64,000 nt of DNA. It comes from Agapetus fuscipes (taxonomy: Eukaryota; Arthropoda; Insecta; Trichoptera; Glossosomatidae). Shown here in pieces: positions 33,693 to 45,010 of this stretch. Where the stretch lies: the NCBI GenBank assembly GCA_951799405.1, contig OX637343.1:14486524-14550523 (forward strand), in the 5' to 3' direction. A model generated the notes under the pieces. That model did no database searches. It was not told where the DNA came from and was given only the letters and a program-made list of their open reading frames with translations. Each line of letters begins with the position of its first letter. Position 1 is the first letter of the stretch. The translations under genes and the position numbers were made by a program.

Positions 33693-34404
33693 GTTATCGA
33701 ATATTCGTTTTTATATTCCGTAATATGTGGTTGCAGCAATACATTTTTTTAATGAATATGCTATATTGATTTATTTGTCTGTGGATGGTCACGTATTGCA
33801 CCTCCCCGCGTGACTGCGCTGGAATAAAAGTTAAATTATTATAATTTGCCTACCTGTGTGATAAAATGTGTATCGGGCGTTATCTGGACAATATTATTCG
33901 ATAGTAGGTATCGGTAGACGCGATAGGGAAACGGCTAAAGGTATGTCACGACTTTTTTTTAAAGTCGCATCACGAGTATTACGCGTAATAAAAATATGAT
34001 TACATTTTTTTCATTTTGTTTATAACAAGGTCTGATTGTTCCTCGTGGCAGAATAACAGTAGATAAAGCGGTACATGTATATGTAATAATTAATATTTAC
34101 GCGTGTATTTTTATATCTTTTTGACAAATTGCTGACATTTCAAAGAAAAATCAAAACAAAAATATTTTTTCTTTATTTTTTAACGTTTGAATTTTGTTAT
34201 TCACACTCTGAAAGATAAATATAGATAGCGCAGTTGGTAAAGTGCTTGCATTAAATGTCTATACTTATACATATTAGTATATAAATTAAGTTATAATCTG
34301 AATTAAATTTGAGTCAAAATTGGGCATGCCAACAAAAAGTTTTTTTGTCTTAAATTGTATCGAAAATTTTGGTTAGAAAGTTGTTGAACACTGTCATTAA
34401 TGGC
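33693..34404. other. No gene recognised
   Basis: AT-rich, no assigned repeat. GATAGCGCAGTTGGTAAAGTGC near 34225 looks like a short SINE family 2 head remnant. Confidence 0.4.
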
Positions 34405-34650
34405 TTTGATCTTTGACTTATAAGTTGGTACTTCCATAACTTATGTGTAGGCTGATATGAAGCGGCCCGCTCATACTGCAACAATTGGTCAGAGTCTCTT
34501 TTAACATTGTGCCGCGAAGTGCTTATAAGCTAGAGCGAGAAGAGTGACAGTACTTTGTAACCGATATTGTGCAAAATAAATCTTGTAAAATAAGTCAATC
34601 GTAATTTAATAAATAGAACCCCAATTAAAATCGTATCAACCATCCATACC
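34405..34650 (+). repeat. LINE 3'-UTR head remnant and LTR end fragment
   Basis: 34405-34480 is a degenerate LINE 3'-UTR head. 34490-34645 resembles the end of the solo-LTR family in plus orientation (CTTATAAGCTAGAGCG as TATA-like, AATAAATC, AGAACCCCAATTAAAATCG). Confidence 0.5.
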
Positions 34651-34744
34651 ATATTATTGAACCATCCTTAGCCGCACACGAGAACAGCATTAGCACCTAC
34701 TTTACATTGGGTTTTCTTGCAATCACTAATTTAGTTATTCGACA

Positions 34745-34950
34745 TATCAGCAGGTATGGAGGTAGTATTCAATGGAGGGGCTATGAATGTGATTTAGTAC
34801 CAGTCAACATTATGCACCTGCTTTGACACCATACATTGTTTATAATGCTGTCTCGCTCACGACATATGAAATGCTTTTCTCATTTTCTCTGTAAGCAAAG
34901 TGTCTCTACTCCGTCTTCAATCTATTAATATATCACTATGGAAACCATGA
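34745..34950. repeat. Inverted partner of the repeat at 3650-3838
   Basis: Reverse complement of the earlier stretch, including CTGTCTCGCTCACGACATAT and CTCTACTCCGTCTTCAATCT, with an ACCATGAAATCACCATGG extension. Confidence 0.6.
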
Positions 34951-35399
34951 AATCACCATGGCAACGGAATTTGTTACTAGTGTTGTTGAAAGTATGAAAA
35001 TATCTGATAAATTCCGAATTCAAAAATGTTCCGACCTTATTGTGTACGGGATGATTTTCACAAGTATCTATTACCGCGAGCCTAAAAGCTACATACTTGA
35101 ATAAGCTAGTACCTACATATTTGAACATTACTAGCTCTACAAATTGCTGTCACTTTCGTGGGCAAAATATTTCGACAAATGAAAAATAAACTTTATAAAC
35201 GTAATCATACAAAATAGTTTTTTAAGTGAAATATTAATTCACATTTTTTACAACATTTATTTTCTTTTGTTGGCACGTTTAGAAAATACCCAGCTTGTCA
35301 TTTAAATGTTTTTTTTCTTCCAATTAGTAACACACCTGTTAACAGTTGGATGGTTACCGATAGACTGAATTTGGATTTTTGTATGATGAGTGAAAAAAA
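34951..35399. other. No gene recognised
   Basis: AT-rich; the 67-codon minus-strand frame at 34925-35128 has no domain. Confidence 0.4.
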
Positions 35400-35862
35400 A
35401 CTGAAACTTGTATGAAAAAGGTTATGACTCTGGATGAAATGAAAGAAGCATGCAAAGACAGGAAGAAGTGGCGGCTAATCTGCAATGTTGATTTCTAATG
35501 TTGGTGGATTAATTTGCTACATTTTTTGCAAAGGAAATTTTTGACTTTTTTTGTATAGATTTCTTTGTAAGGTTTTGTTCTTTTTTATATTTAAATGGAA
35601 TTTATTATTCATATTCCTTGACTTACAGGTTAATATGAGGCTGACCTTCCATACTGTAAAAAATGGTTTACTTTGCCAATGTCACCCCTGTTTCAGGGAA
35701 GGTCGGCAAAAGTTGTGGGGCTTATGTTCATTTGAGGTTTGGATTTCATTTGTAAGTACACATTCAGCATTTGTAAGCGCGAACTACACGTGTTGGTTTG
35801 TGGGCATACATCTGAGAGCTTTAATTGAATATATCCTTGCAACTAAGATTATAGATTATAGT
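35400..35862 (+). mobile_element. 5'-truncated LINE, subfamily B
   Basis: Starts in the last ~30 codons of the RT C-terminus (GTTATGACTCTGGATGAAATG), passes a 3' UTR that differs from subfamily A (TTTGCTACATTTTTTGC) and ends in ATTATAGATTATAG, the heptamer tail. Confidence 0.8.
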
Positions 35863-35865
35863 GTC

Positions 35866-36556
35866 TAATCTAATCTAATCTAAGCTGCAAAGATATATAT
35901 CATTTAAAATTTATACTAAATGCATTCCCACAAGCAGATATGTATAATTTCGCGCTAACACATGTCGCATGTGGACCTACAATATAAAAACCCAATCTCA
36001 AATGAACATAAGCCTTGCAACTCTTGCCGTCCTTCCCTGAAACAGGGGTGACATTGGCAAAGTGAACCAATTTTTATATTATGGGTGGTCAGCCGCATAA
36101 CAACCTATAAGTCAAGGAACATACATGACAATTACATTTTTTAAATCAAAGAATAAAAATAACAATATATACATGGACATAAAAAACTAAATCATAAAAC
36201 CAATTTCACTTTAACAAACCCTAGCCGCCAACATCACAGATCAACCGCCGTTTCTTTCTATCCTTGCATACTTCTTTCATTTCTGTGATGTTTTTGGGAT
36301 GTCTATTGTGGATGGGGGATATCAATTAGACGAACAGATGAGTCTTGGTTTCAAATAGATGTATTATTCCATAACAGTGTTTACAAGGCGAGAGACAAAA
36401 CCAGACTGACTAGTGAAGCAATACTAATCTCTACCTACTAATATTATATAACCATAACTCTAATAATATTATATTACAATAATACATTACCTTATATGAT
36501 ATTTACCTACTCTAAATAATCATATAATTATACATTACAATTTCCTCCAGAGTCAT
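35866..36556 (-). mobile_element. LINE, subfamily A, split by solo LTR
   Basis: TAATC array at 35866-35882, full 3' UTR, and the end of the coding region to about 36283; a few more bases of coding sequence (TTTCCTCCAGAGTCATA) follow the LTR at 36541. Confidence 0.8.
36284..36539. repeat. Solo LTR, 256 bp, with 5-bp TSD
   Basis: Starts TGTGATG and ends CATTACA, flanked by ATTTC at 36279-36283 and 36540-36544. The uninterrupted LINE sequence in sister copies (CTTTCATTTCCTCCAGAG) confirms the boundaries. It is not obviously related to the DEK-element LTR. Confidence 0.85.
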
Positions 36557-36627
36557 AGTGGGTTAGCGCATTTCTAATTCTTTCTTTGCTCATAGTGGGT
36601 TAGCGCATTTCTAATTATTTCTTTGCC
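36554..36627. repeat. 37-bp tandem duplication
   Basis: Unit CATAGTGGGTTAGCGCATTT... repeated twice with one or two differences. Confidence 0.75.
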
Positions 36628-36879
36628 CATCCAGTTCTTGTATATTATATCGATGACAGCAGGTGTAGGACGTTTGACATTCGACATGGCGCATTTGATA
36701 TTCGAGGATGTAACGACGATTGCACGACTGATGACAAAGATATCGACTTCCTCTGTCGACGTGACGAAACACCTGCGAATGTGAACTCGATATGCATAAG
36801 ACTGTATAATATAATCATTACAATGATGACGAATCTAGGAATATTTATTCCAAAAATGACGAAAAAAAGTACTAATGAG

Positions 36880-37110
36880 CAGTGGCGAAGGGTGCTATAC
36901 AAGCGGGTTTCCATCGGCTTCCCTTTTAAAATGATGTAACAAAGTAGTTAAAAAATATAGGCACAAAGTAAAAATAAATTCATTTAAAACCAAAAAAACA
37001 ATACGTATTTTTCCCCCATTGAAACCATGCAGTCTACTTTATTATCATTTCTGCCTCATTTTAAACGGGAAACCGATGGAAACTGACTTGTATGGCCCCC
37101 TTCGCCACTG
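36880..37110. mobile_element. hAT-like MITE
   Basis: Ends CAGTGGCGAAGGGTGCTATA and CCCCTTCGCCACTG are inverted, continuing inward through TTTCCATCGG. The CAGTGGCG start is typical of hAT elements. The flanking 8-mers (CTAATGAG, CTATGTAC) match poorly, so the TSD is decayed or the end is misplaced. Confidence 0.65.
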
Positions 37111-37265
37111 CTATGTACATAGTTAGCCAAATCGTGGATTGAAAAAAAAGTATACCAGTGGGCGTAGTATAAAAAATTGCCATGTTGTAGGGGTTGATGG
37201 TTCATTTGTTGTAAAGTCAGTTAAAACTGTGTTTAAATGAATAATAATTCATGTTGTAAACTGTA

Positions 37266-37501
37266 CCCTTAGTACGAGTTGCAAAACTTGAGTAATGTAA
37301 AGTTTACGGCAATTATTAAAGAGTGATTTCTCCCAAAATCTGCCGTTTTTGTTTGTTTGAACTTGATTTTCTTCATCACTGTAACTCTCTTGCTAAGACC
37401 ACAAAGTGTAAGAAACAAAAACGGCAGATTTTGGGAGAAATCACGCTTTAATATTTTCCGTAAACTTTACTTTTCTCAAGTTTTGCAACTCGTACTAAGG
37501 G
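37266..37501. mobile_element. TA-type foldback MITE, CCCTTAGTACGAG family
   Basis: Ends CCCTTAGTACGAGTTGC and GCAACTCGTACTAAGGG mirror each other, as do the internal CAAAATCTGCCGTTTTTG words. TA precedes the left end; the right flank reads AA, probably a mutated TA. Confidence 0.85.
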
Positions 37502-37677
37502 AACTAGTCAAAGAATTACGTTTTTAAACTTAACGATAGCGTTTGCCAAAAAAATGCACAAAATTCTCAAGAGCACCTTTTTGGGTCTCACATTTTTTGT
37601 TAAAATGCTAAGGTAAGATATTACTTTGGTAGCCGTTTGCTGCTGTCGATGGTGAGCATTCTGTAGAGGCAAATCTA

Positions 37678-37888
37678 TAATCTAAGTTGCAAGGATATAT
37701 TCATTCAAAGCTCTCAGATGTATACCCACAAACAAACACGTGTAGTTCGCGCTTACAAATATTGATTGTGTACTTACAAATAAAATCCAAACCTCAAATA
37801 AACATAAGCCCTGCAACTCTTGCCGACATTCCCTGAAACAGGGGTGACATTGGCAAAGTGAACCATTTTTTACAGTATGGGTGGTCAG
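37678..37888 (-). repeat. LINE 3' tail, subfamily B
   Basis: From ATAATCTAAGTTGCAAGGAT to GTATGGGTGGTCAG; truncated at the 3'-UTR head. Confidence 0.8.
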
Positions 37889-37974
37889 AGACAAATAAAA
37901 GTAAGATTATCAGATAATTGTTTTCCAGAAACCATTTCCCAATTTTTACAAAAAAAAGTACAAAAACTCCACGC

Positions 37975-38255
37975 CAACAGCTCGAGTTCGAATCCCACCG
38001 AGGGTGTCACAAATTACTTCCCATTTCGATGTTTATATCAAAACCAAAAATAAAATACTGGCATCGTTTACCACCCTTCACAAGAAATCAGAGCCAGCTT
38101 CCTCGGGAGCTGGAATATCCTTACTTCTACTGAAGTAGTTGGCGTGAGGCTAGCCCTCTTACCCGTAAATAAAATAGGCTCCACTCGCCACATGCGGTCC
38201 CTTCGGAGATAACGCGACAAAAAGTTGCACCATGTGAGTAGCTTAGTCGCTTATG
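37975..38255 (+). repeat. tRNA-derived SINE family 2, head truncated
   Basis: Begins within the B box (GAGTTCGAATCCCACCGAGG) and keeps the body to GATAACGCGACAAAAAGTTG. Confidence 0.8.
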
Positions 38256-38922
38256 ATGAAACATTTTTCTATCATTTTTCCCCTTATCTTTGATGCGGAT
38301 TTTTTGAAAATCGATTCTCTTATCAGAGCTTTACCATCATAAGTAAATATATTTATTGAAATTCATGTATTTATTTCGATATTAAATGACATAAGTAATT
38401 TATTTACCTACTCGTATTTTTTTCGTAAAAATGACAGCCTACGATTATGCATATTTAATACTCAGTATATTTCATTATTATTATTATTATTATTTAGATA
38501 AAATTATAGAAATCTTCCAAAGAAACATATTTCTAGTTATATACGGATATAAAATCAATGCTTTCAATATTAATTTAATTTTGTAAAGAAAATTTCCAGA
38601 AGGATTCTCTGTTCAGTTTTATAATTGCAATAAAAACAGTGTTTTTTTTATATCAGTATACATATTGTTACTTCTTCTACTAATTGTCCCCCTTTATGTA
38701 AAAAAACTCGCTCAGAAAAATTCTTCCATTCTCGAACGACATGAAACATAAACATTTTCAAGGCGAAAAAGCTACCCCTTTTAAAGTTTTTATAACCCTT
38801 TCATTACAGATTGAAGCACTGCATGAAAAATGACAATTGTATTGCCAAAATTAAATATAATAAATAGTATTCGTTAGTTAAATAATAGATAGTTTTATTT
38901 TGTAAATATACATACAGCGTGT
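38256..38922. other. No gene recognised
   Basis: AT-rich with an ATT microsatellite near 38475-38497. Confidence 0.4.
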
Positions 38923-39016
38923 TTACGCGGACTTACATACACGTGTCTGATCGTGGGCGTGCATTAAATAAAAACCTCAAATGTTAATATATCTTTGCGA
39001 CTAAGATTATAGATAG
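38923..39016 (+). repeat. LINE 3' tail end, subfamily B
   Basis: GCGTGCATTAAATAAAAACC to CGACTAAGATTATAGATAG; only the last ~90 bp. Confidence 0.65.
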
Positions 39017-39122
39017 ATTAAAGATAAGTACGCCATAGAAAATAACGAACACCTGTAATGTCAAAATATAATGATGTAAATTGTAAGAAAAAACAGTGAA
39101 TTAATTTTTGCATTTTTTTGTT

Positions 39123-40194
39123 TCAGATTTTGTGTGGAGATTCAGCCAGTGTAAAAAATGCACTATGGATTTAACCTATGCGCTTCCACAGGACAAAATC
39201 GCGCTTGCGGTTGTTATCTGAGGCATTAGCGCGGTGCAAGCTGACAGCCGGACATTTGCGCTGCAAGCCACCAGGCTGCAACTCACATTGCCGCCACTTG
39301 TATTCGAGAAGCCGAGCGGGAAGGACGTCGCTGCCGCTCAGAGCCAAACCCGCGAGAACCGGTTTATTGGGATCACAACGGATCAATAACACATATTTAT
39401 AATACTTGTTGGAAAGTTTTGTGTTATAACAAGATGCCGAGTGCGGATTCATTCAAATTTTGTGTCATTTAAACGAAAAAAACTATTAAATAACAACGTT
39501 AAAATCAACCTAAAAGCATTGAAAAAAAGTGTTTCGCGGTCTCCACCGAATGATTAAAATAGTTTTGTATTGTTTTACGAAAATATAAATTGTTTTGGTG
39601 TATAAAATCAAAATTTAATTTGACTAAAAGAATTCAAAGTTTTTTTTTGTGGATGATTAAAAGATTCTTTGGATACTTGTTAAGTTAAAACCAAGTAATT
39701 AAATGTTTTCTCGTGTTTTTGTTAATTCAACTTTCGTGTTGGCAAATTCGTAGATGTTATACTGAATGTTATTAAATAATAATTAGTACGTTGCCTGTGC
39801 ATTTTTGTGTTTCAATAATAATTTATTAGTCTTATGAAACAATCGAGACTGTTGCTCGTGCCGTAACCTAGATATAAAAATACCGGCTTCCATAGCTGGA
39901 GGAAGTGAGCATTATTCAGTACAAGCTAGTGAACTCGCCTCCGTGAAGGAAAACGAAAACCATGCGTGAGCAGTTAAAGAATCGTGCCAACTCTGAGGGT
40001 AATTAGTGGAATACAAGTGATTTTTAACCACACGAGCCGCTTCAAACGACTGCTTTGATTTATATCATCGAACGGATCTCGTGTGCGTCAATTCTTGGAT
40101 TATATGAATCTGGTTTCTGCCAATTTGATTCCATGAAATGATGTAAACCAGAATGGCCTGTTATTGCGAATGATAGTGCAACAGGTGGTGCGAA
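39123..40194 (+). other. Probable 5' untranslated region of the PTB gene
   Basis: TTTTTTTGTTTCAG at 39113-39125 is a good splice-acceptor pattern, and no transposon family was recognised up to the ATG at 40195. TATAAAA near 39873 and TCAGTAC near 39915 could mark a start site, but they are about 45 bp apart, wider than usual. The GC-rich patch 39180-39360 could be exonic. Extent and promoter are guesses. Confidence 0.35.
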
Positions 40195-41053
40195 ATGGCT
40201 CATAAAACCAATTTAGACGCCCGCCGGGCGAGGAACAACAAAAATGTAAACGGGGAAATAAAAAACCAACAAAATGAAGCTATACAAGATGGAAGAGAGA
40301 AGGATTGCGATGCAGATGCGCCGGTGTGTCCTAATGGAGAATCTAGATTGATTGGTCAGGAAGATAGGGAAGAGGAGATAACGGAAAGATTTGTCGGTGT
40401 AGATGAAACAGATAGAGCGATACCAAACATAAGCAAAGTGCATGTATTGAAGACGAGGAGTTCAAGCGAGCAGAATCTGATGCTGAAAACGTCTTCGTTG
40501 CGGAAAGGCAAATTCTTGAGTTCTTCGTTCCTGTACAATAAAGAGAAGCAAAAAGACTGCGACAAGCTCAATAACAACTCTTGCAGCGAGGAATTCCTCG
40601 ACAATAATCTCAGAAAAGACTTTAAATCTTGCGAGGAGATCACCAGTTTGGAGTACAAAAAGAATCAACTGAACGATGGAGTCAACGAGAAGAATGAAAA
40701 AGATGATGTGCAGAAGGATAACTTTAAAAATACCAACAATTTTAAGAAGAACTCCAATGTGTACAGTGTGTTTCAAGCTAAAACTGTTTTGTCGGAAAGG
40801 AGAAGGTCTTTACCGACCTTGCCGAAACTGATAGGTCAGAAAATCCACGACCACAATGCTAAGACAATATCTAAGAGTGCAGAGTGCCCAGAGTCTTCTC
40901 CTCTGACGAAGGACTTCAAAGTGAGGACGATGAGGACTCTATCCAAGGGTCTTGGCAGGTTGCTGAAGAGGCACAGCAGCATCAACATCAGTGAACCAGA
41001 TCCAGTCTTCAAGGTTGCTTACCTCGGGAACGTGCTGACAGGATGGGCCAAAG
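40195..41053 (+). CDS. First coding exon of a PTB/PID-domain protein, FAM43-like
   Basis: Open frame from ATG at 40195 (context GCGAAATGGCT) for 286 complete codons plus one base. The first ~265 residues are Asn/Lys/Glu/Ser-rich and look disordered. The end, DPVFKVAYLGNVLTGWAKG (about 269-287), is the start of a phosphotyrosine-binding fold of the type seen in FAM43 proteins, where this first strand is followed by a conserved GC-K pattern. The frame meets AAAGGTCAGT at 41050-41059, a strong splice donor, exactly where the domain should continue; the exon would end in phase 1. Translation read past this point is intronic. Such proteins are cytoplasmic adaptors; a specific role is not known to me. 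No second exon was found in the remaining 23 kb. Confidence 0.75.
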
Positions 41054-41619
41054 GTCAGTACATTTTCTATCTAACTACATACTTGTTATGTTTTTTTGAA
41101 AATCTAGATCACACGGCTTTGATAGTATAAAATGAAACTAAATTCCAAGTTTTTTGCTGTGTAACAGTGCACCCTCACCCTGTCATAGACAAGCTGGGAG
41201 AAACGGTTTGGTTATCTAAGTTTGTATGACATATTTTATTTGTATACTTGTACGAAATCAAATAAGGTAAAAAAGGATTTTTTGCCGATGTAATGAGATA
41301 AATGCGTTCTCTTATACATTATTTTATCCTTTTTCTGTTAGACTTTATAAAATATTGAGGTTTTTAAAGAGGTACGAATGAAATCTTAACTTAAAAGTTT
41401 AAAAAAAAACGATGTTATTCACATGCAGCACCATCCAAAGTTTATATGAACTGAATTTTCCATACAAAAAAAAAACGATGAGCCGTGGATAATCTATGTA
41501 TTCATTTTTTTTAAAACAACATTGAAAATAGATTCGAACCGTCTTCGGCACGGATTTTCCAATCTTTGAATATTCTCGACAAACAAACGTAACAAATCCA
41601 TGCAATTTAAGTCCTTAGC
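41054..41619 (+). other. Start of the downstream intron
   Basis: Begins GTCAGT and is AT-rich with no further exon or recognised repeat. Confidence 0.55.
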
Positions 41620-41873
41620 AAACTAATCTAAGTTGCAAAGATATGCAACATTGGAGATTATCATTATATGCATTTTCACGAGCAGACACGTATTAGTTCG
41701 CGCTTAAACATGCCGCATGTGGACTTACAGTATAAAAACTCAAATCTCAAATGAACATACACCCTGCAACTCTTGACGACCTTCCATGACATTGGCAAAG
41801 TGAACCACTTTCTACAGCATGGGTGGTCAGCCGCATACCTACCTATAAGTCAAGGAACATACACAACAAATTA
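41620..41873 (-). repeat. LINE 3' tail, subfamily A
   Basis: From AACTAATCTAAGTTGCAAAG to ACAACAAATTACATTTTTG; part of the CCCTGAAACAGGGG stretch is deleted. Confidence 0.8.
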
Positions 41874-42527
41874 CATTTTTGAAACAAAAACGGAATATCA
41901 GAAAGTCATGTTACGTCACAGCCTTTCCTTCTCTGTCAAATATGCAGACCTCATTTTTATTTATTATTTCAGAAACCCAGAAAGTTCCACATCCAATTAA
42001 TTATTAATCAAATCAACACAATCATACAATTATAAATTGACAGTTATTTCTGTTGTTAGCATTTAATTAACATACCTGTTTTTGGTGGAATTGTAATGTT
42101 ATCGGCGAGAGAAGACATTGGAATGTCTGGTTATATTCCGTGTATTGTTTGCTTTGGGCGGGAAATTAGCTACTTGCCGTGTTGTGGAAAATTTTGTGAG
42201 AATTGTTGACTCGCCGAAGGGGTCCCGGAAGTCGATGGAGCGTGGCTTGAGATAAGAACATGCCGGCCATTTGGGTTCAAACCTTGTGTTTTTGTCAGGT
42301 TTTTGTTATCGCTCAATGATAACAAGAATAACTGGAGTAGGTACTATACAGTAACAATTTATTATCCTTTGTTTGGATTGAGCACGGAGCCATATACAAC
42401 ACGGCTGTCAAAAATAATTTGTATTGTTTTTTTCTGTTATGTTATTGTGCAATAATTTATGGAAAAACACGCGCAATTTATTTTTTCATTGCGAAAAATG
42501 TGCACGCTTCTCATTCTATAATGCATG
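41874..42527. other. No gene recognised
   Basis: AT-rich with no assigned repeat. Confidence 0.4.
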
Positions 42528-42712
42528 ATCTAAGCTGCAAAGATGTGTACAAACATTTAAGGCTCATATTAAATGCATGCCCACTGACAGGTGCCCACAC
42601 ATTCTGCATGTGTGCATTCAATTAAAAAAATAAAAAAACCTCACATGAACATAAACAATCGTCTTTGCCGTCTTTCCCTGAAACCGACGTGGCATTGTCA
42701 AAAGTGAACCGA
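42528..42712 (-). repeat. LINE 3' tail, diverged variant
   Basis: ATGATCTAAGCTGCAAAGAT to AAAGTGAACCGAATTTTGCA; belongs with the 21512 and 48240 variants by its CCCACTGACAGGTGCCC region. Confidence 0.65.
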
Positions 42713-42854
42713 ATTTTGCATACCCTTAAAAGTATAATTTTTAATTGTACCCTAATTTTTTTTATATAAATAAAATAACCGTTCAGTTTATCTTAGCGTG
42801 TTACAAGTGTACAAACAGTGTACAAAATAAACGATACCAGGGCTGAAAGTCTCA

Positions 42855-43549
42855 TCTATAATCTATAATCTAAGTTGCGAGGATATATTCATTCAAAGCT
42901 CTCAGATGTATGCCCACAAACAAACACGTGTAGTTCGCGCTTACAAATGCTGATTGTGTACTTACAAATAAAATCCAAACCTCAAATGAACATAAGCCCT
43001 GCAACTCTTGCCGACATTCCCTGAAACAGGGGTGACATTGGCAAAGTGAACCATTTTTTACAGTATGGGTGGTCAACCTCATACCAACCTATAAGTCAAG
43101 GAATACGAGTGATAAATAACATTTAAGTATAAGAAAACAACAAAACCTTAAAAATAAATCTATACAAATAAAGTCAAAAATGTCTTATGCAAAAAATGTA
43201 GCAAGCTAATAAACCAACATTACAAATCAGCATTGCAGATTAGCCGCCACTTCTTTCTGTCCTTGCATACTTCTTTCATTTCATCCAGAGTCATAACTTT
43301 TGTCATACAAGCTCTCCTTTTATTATGACTCTGGATATCCCATTCACTCGCTATTTCGAAAATTTGATCCATCCATACCTTTCTCGGTCTTCCTCTTCCA
43401 CGACATCCATCAATTCTTGCAGCATATACTTTCTTCGTCAATCTTTCATCACTCATTCTCTCCATGTGCCCGAACCATCTTAACATACTTCTTTTAATCT
43501 TCACTTTCACACTTTCCCTTACACCACATTCTTCTCTTACAAAAACCAC
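42855..43549 (-). mobile_element. 5'-truncated LINE, subfamily B
   Basis: Heptamer tail CTATAATCTATAATC at 42855-42872, 3' UTR to about 43215, and the coding end to 43549. It gives the link between the B-type tail and its own protein. MITE II begins directly at its 5' end. Confidence 0.85.
43220..43549 (-). pseudogene. LINE ORF2 C-terminal fragment, subfamily B
   Basis: About 108 codons from FVREECGVRESVKVK to LICNADL*. It aligns with subfamily A over the RT C-terminus but differs at several residues (SDERLTKKVYAARIDG, IASEWDIQ, MTLDEMKE). The terminal residues NADL replace DVGG. No RT core is present. Confidence 0.8.
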
Positions 43550-43552
43550 GGT

Positions 43553-43715
43553 AAATCTTACCTACCGAATATCGATAATGTTTTAATAAATACCTGTCAA
43601 TCCAAGATGGCCGCATATGAACAGCTGATTATTCTTTATAAAAAAAATACCGATATTCGGTAGGTAAGAATTACCGTGGAGGTGTGACTTCCTGCCCTGG
43701 ATCATCTAATAATAA
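43553..43715. mobile_element. MITE II
   Basis: Inverted repeat CCACGGTAAATCTTACCTAC / GTAGGTAAGAATTACCGTGG around the CTGTCAATCCAAGATGGCCG core. The right side extends to GACTTCCTGCCCTGG, matching the CAGGGCTGGAARTC end of the 60492 copy; the left outer end is missing. Confidence 0.7.
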
Positions 43716-43721
43716 TATTAG

Positions 43722-44092
43722 GTTTTTGTGTGCATCACACCTCAAGAGCCCTCTGCGAGCTCGGTCGTCGCTGTAGAAAGCGCCAATTCTCAAGCAAGAC
43801 CCAGCTGTTGTAAGGTTGAATGGACCTTTCAGTGACCGGTCTTTGGTAAAGGTTTATGAATTTTTCAACTCAGCGAAGAGCAAATTTGAAAACGTAAATG
43901 GTATATTTTCTGTGCTCCGCCGAGATCCGAATCCACAACCTTCCATTTACGAGTCCGAAGTGCTGCCACTGGACTACGAACCGGTCCAAGATGCCAACGA
44001 CACGCTGTGTACCTGAGCGGTAACCCATCCAAGTACTTATCCGCGCCCAATGTTGATCTATGGGAACCGGTGCTTTCAACATGGTAACGTCT
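43722..44092 (-). repeat. Composite 5S rRNA / tRNA SINE, second copy
   Basis: Minus strand: 5S-like head (44092-43990; CCATAGATCAACATTGGGCG, GGATGGGTTACCGCTCAGG, ACACAGCGTGTCGTTGGC) with a deletion relative to the 19362 copy, then tRNA-like part (GTAGTCCAGTGGCAGCACTT, GGTTGTGGATTCGGATCTCG) and the GAGGTGTGATGC-type 3' end. Confidence 0.8.
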
Positions 44093-44551
44093 AGTATGAA
44101 ATGGTATTTTCAATCAATGAACCCTTCTGCTGTGAGCCATGATCTTTCTTTAAATGCTGTAATTATACGAGAAATCAACATCTCTTGAGTTCAACGGCCG
44201 CCATCGCGAAAGATGATGAGTTTGCATTAAAAAAAAATCATTTCAAACGCAATTCTACAATCTGAGAAACTTTCGTTTTCATCTCGAATTAGCCAAAGGT
44301 ACAAAAAGATAATGGCGGCGTGAATCAACGAATCTCCTCTACGTAACTTTCTCGAATATCGCGTCTGCCATTGTTGGGAAGTAAATGTTCGACGTCTACC
44401 GGCTGTTGCCCGCTAAATTACTCTAAAAAAATTGCCAGTAATGATTTCATTAATTATAAACCCCAAGAAAAAAAAGTGCGCTAAAAAATTACGGCAAGAA
44501 TCTGACAAAAATGTACCTCGAACGCAACGCAACTAAACTACACATACAGTG
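44093..44551. other. No gene recognised
   Basis: No assigned repeat. TGAGTTCAACGGCCGCCATC near 44187 resembles other GGCCGCCAT words in MITE cores but is isolated. Confidence 0.35.
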
Positions 44552-45010
44552 TAACGCCCGAAGGGGTCGCATGTGGCGTGTTGCACCTATTTATTTTTAC
44601 TGGTAAGGGCTTACGCCAACCACTTTAGGTTGAAGTGGGAGTATCCCAGCTCTCGAGAGGGCGTAAACCTTGCCAGTGTGCGGCTGACCACCCATACTGT
44701 GAAAAAATGGTTCACTTTGCCAATGTCACCCCTGTCTCAGGGAAGGACGGCAAGAGTTGCAGGGCTTATGTTCATTTGAGATGGATTCTTATGATGTAGG
44801 TACACATGCGGCATGTGTTAGTGCGAAATTATACATGTCTGCTTGTGGGAATGCATTTAATATCTTAAATGGTATACCTATATCCTTGCAGCTTAGATTA
44901 GATTAGATTAGACCGAAACGGGAAATTATTTCTGACACCCTCGGTGGGATTCAAACCCGAGCTCACGGCATGGAATGCAAGCACTCTGCCAAGTGAGCTA
45001 TCGACCGGAC
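44552..45010 (-). repeat. tRNA-derived SINE family 2, split by LINE tail
   Basis: Body at 44552-44682 and head at 44915-45010 (minus strand GATAGCTCACTTGGCAGAGT, GGGTTTGAATCCCACCGAGG). The LINE tail at 44683-44914 separates them. Confidence 0.8.
44683..44914 (+). mobile_element. LINE 3' tail inserted in SINE family 2
   Basis: Starts GCGGCTGACCACCCATACTG and ends with the GATTA array TTAGATTAGATTAGATTAG. Confidence 0.8.

Noticed and set aside
36645..36914. 89-codon minus-strand frame with hydrophobic stretch
   Set aside because: It overlaps the left end of the hAT-like MITE, has no homologue I recognise and no sign of conserved structure.
39171..39452. Overlapping frames on both strands in the GC-rich patch before the PTB exon
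   Set aside because: Neither gives a recognisable protein; the patch is better seen as possible 5' UTR.
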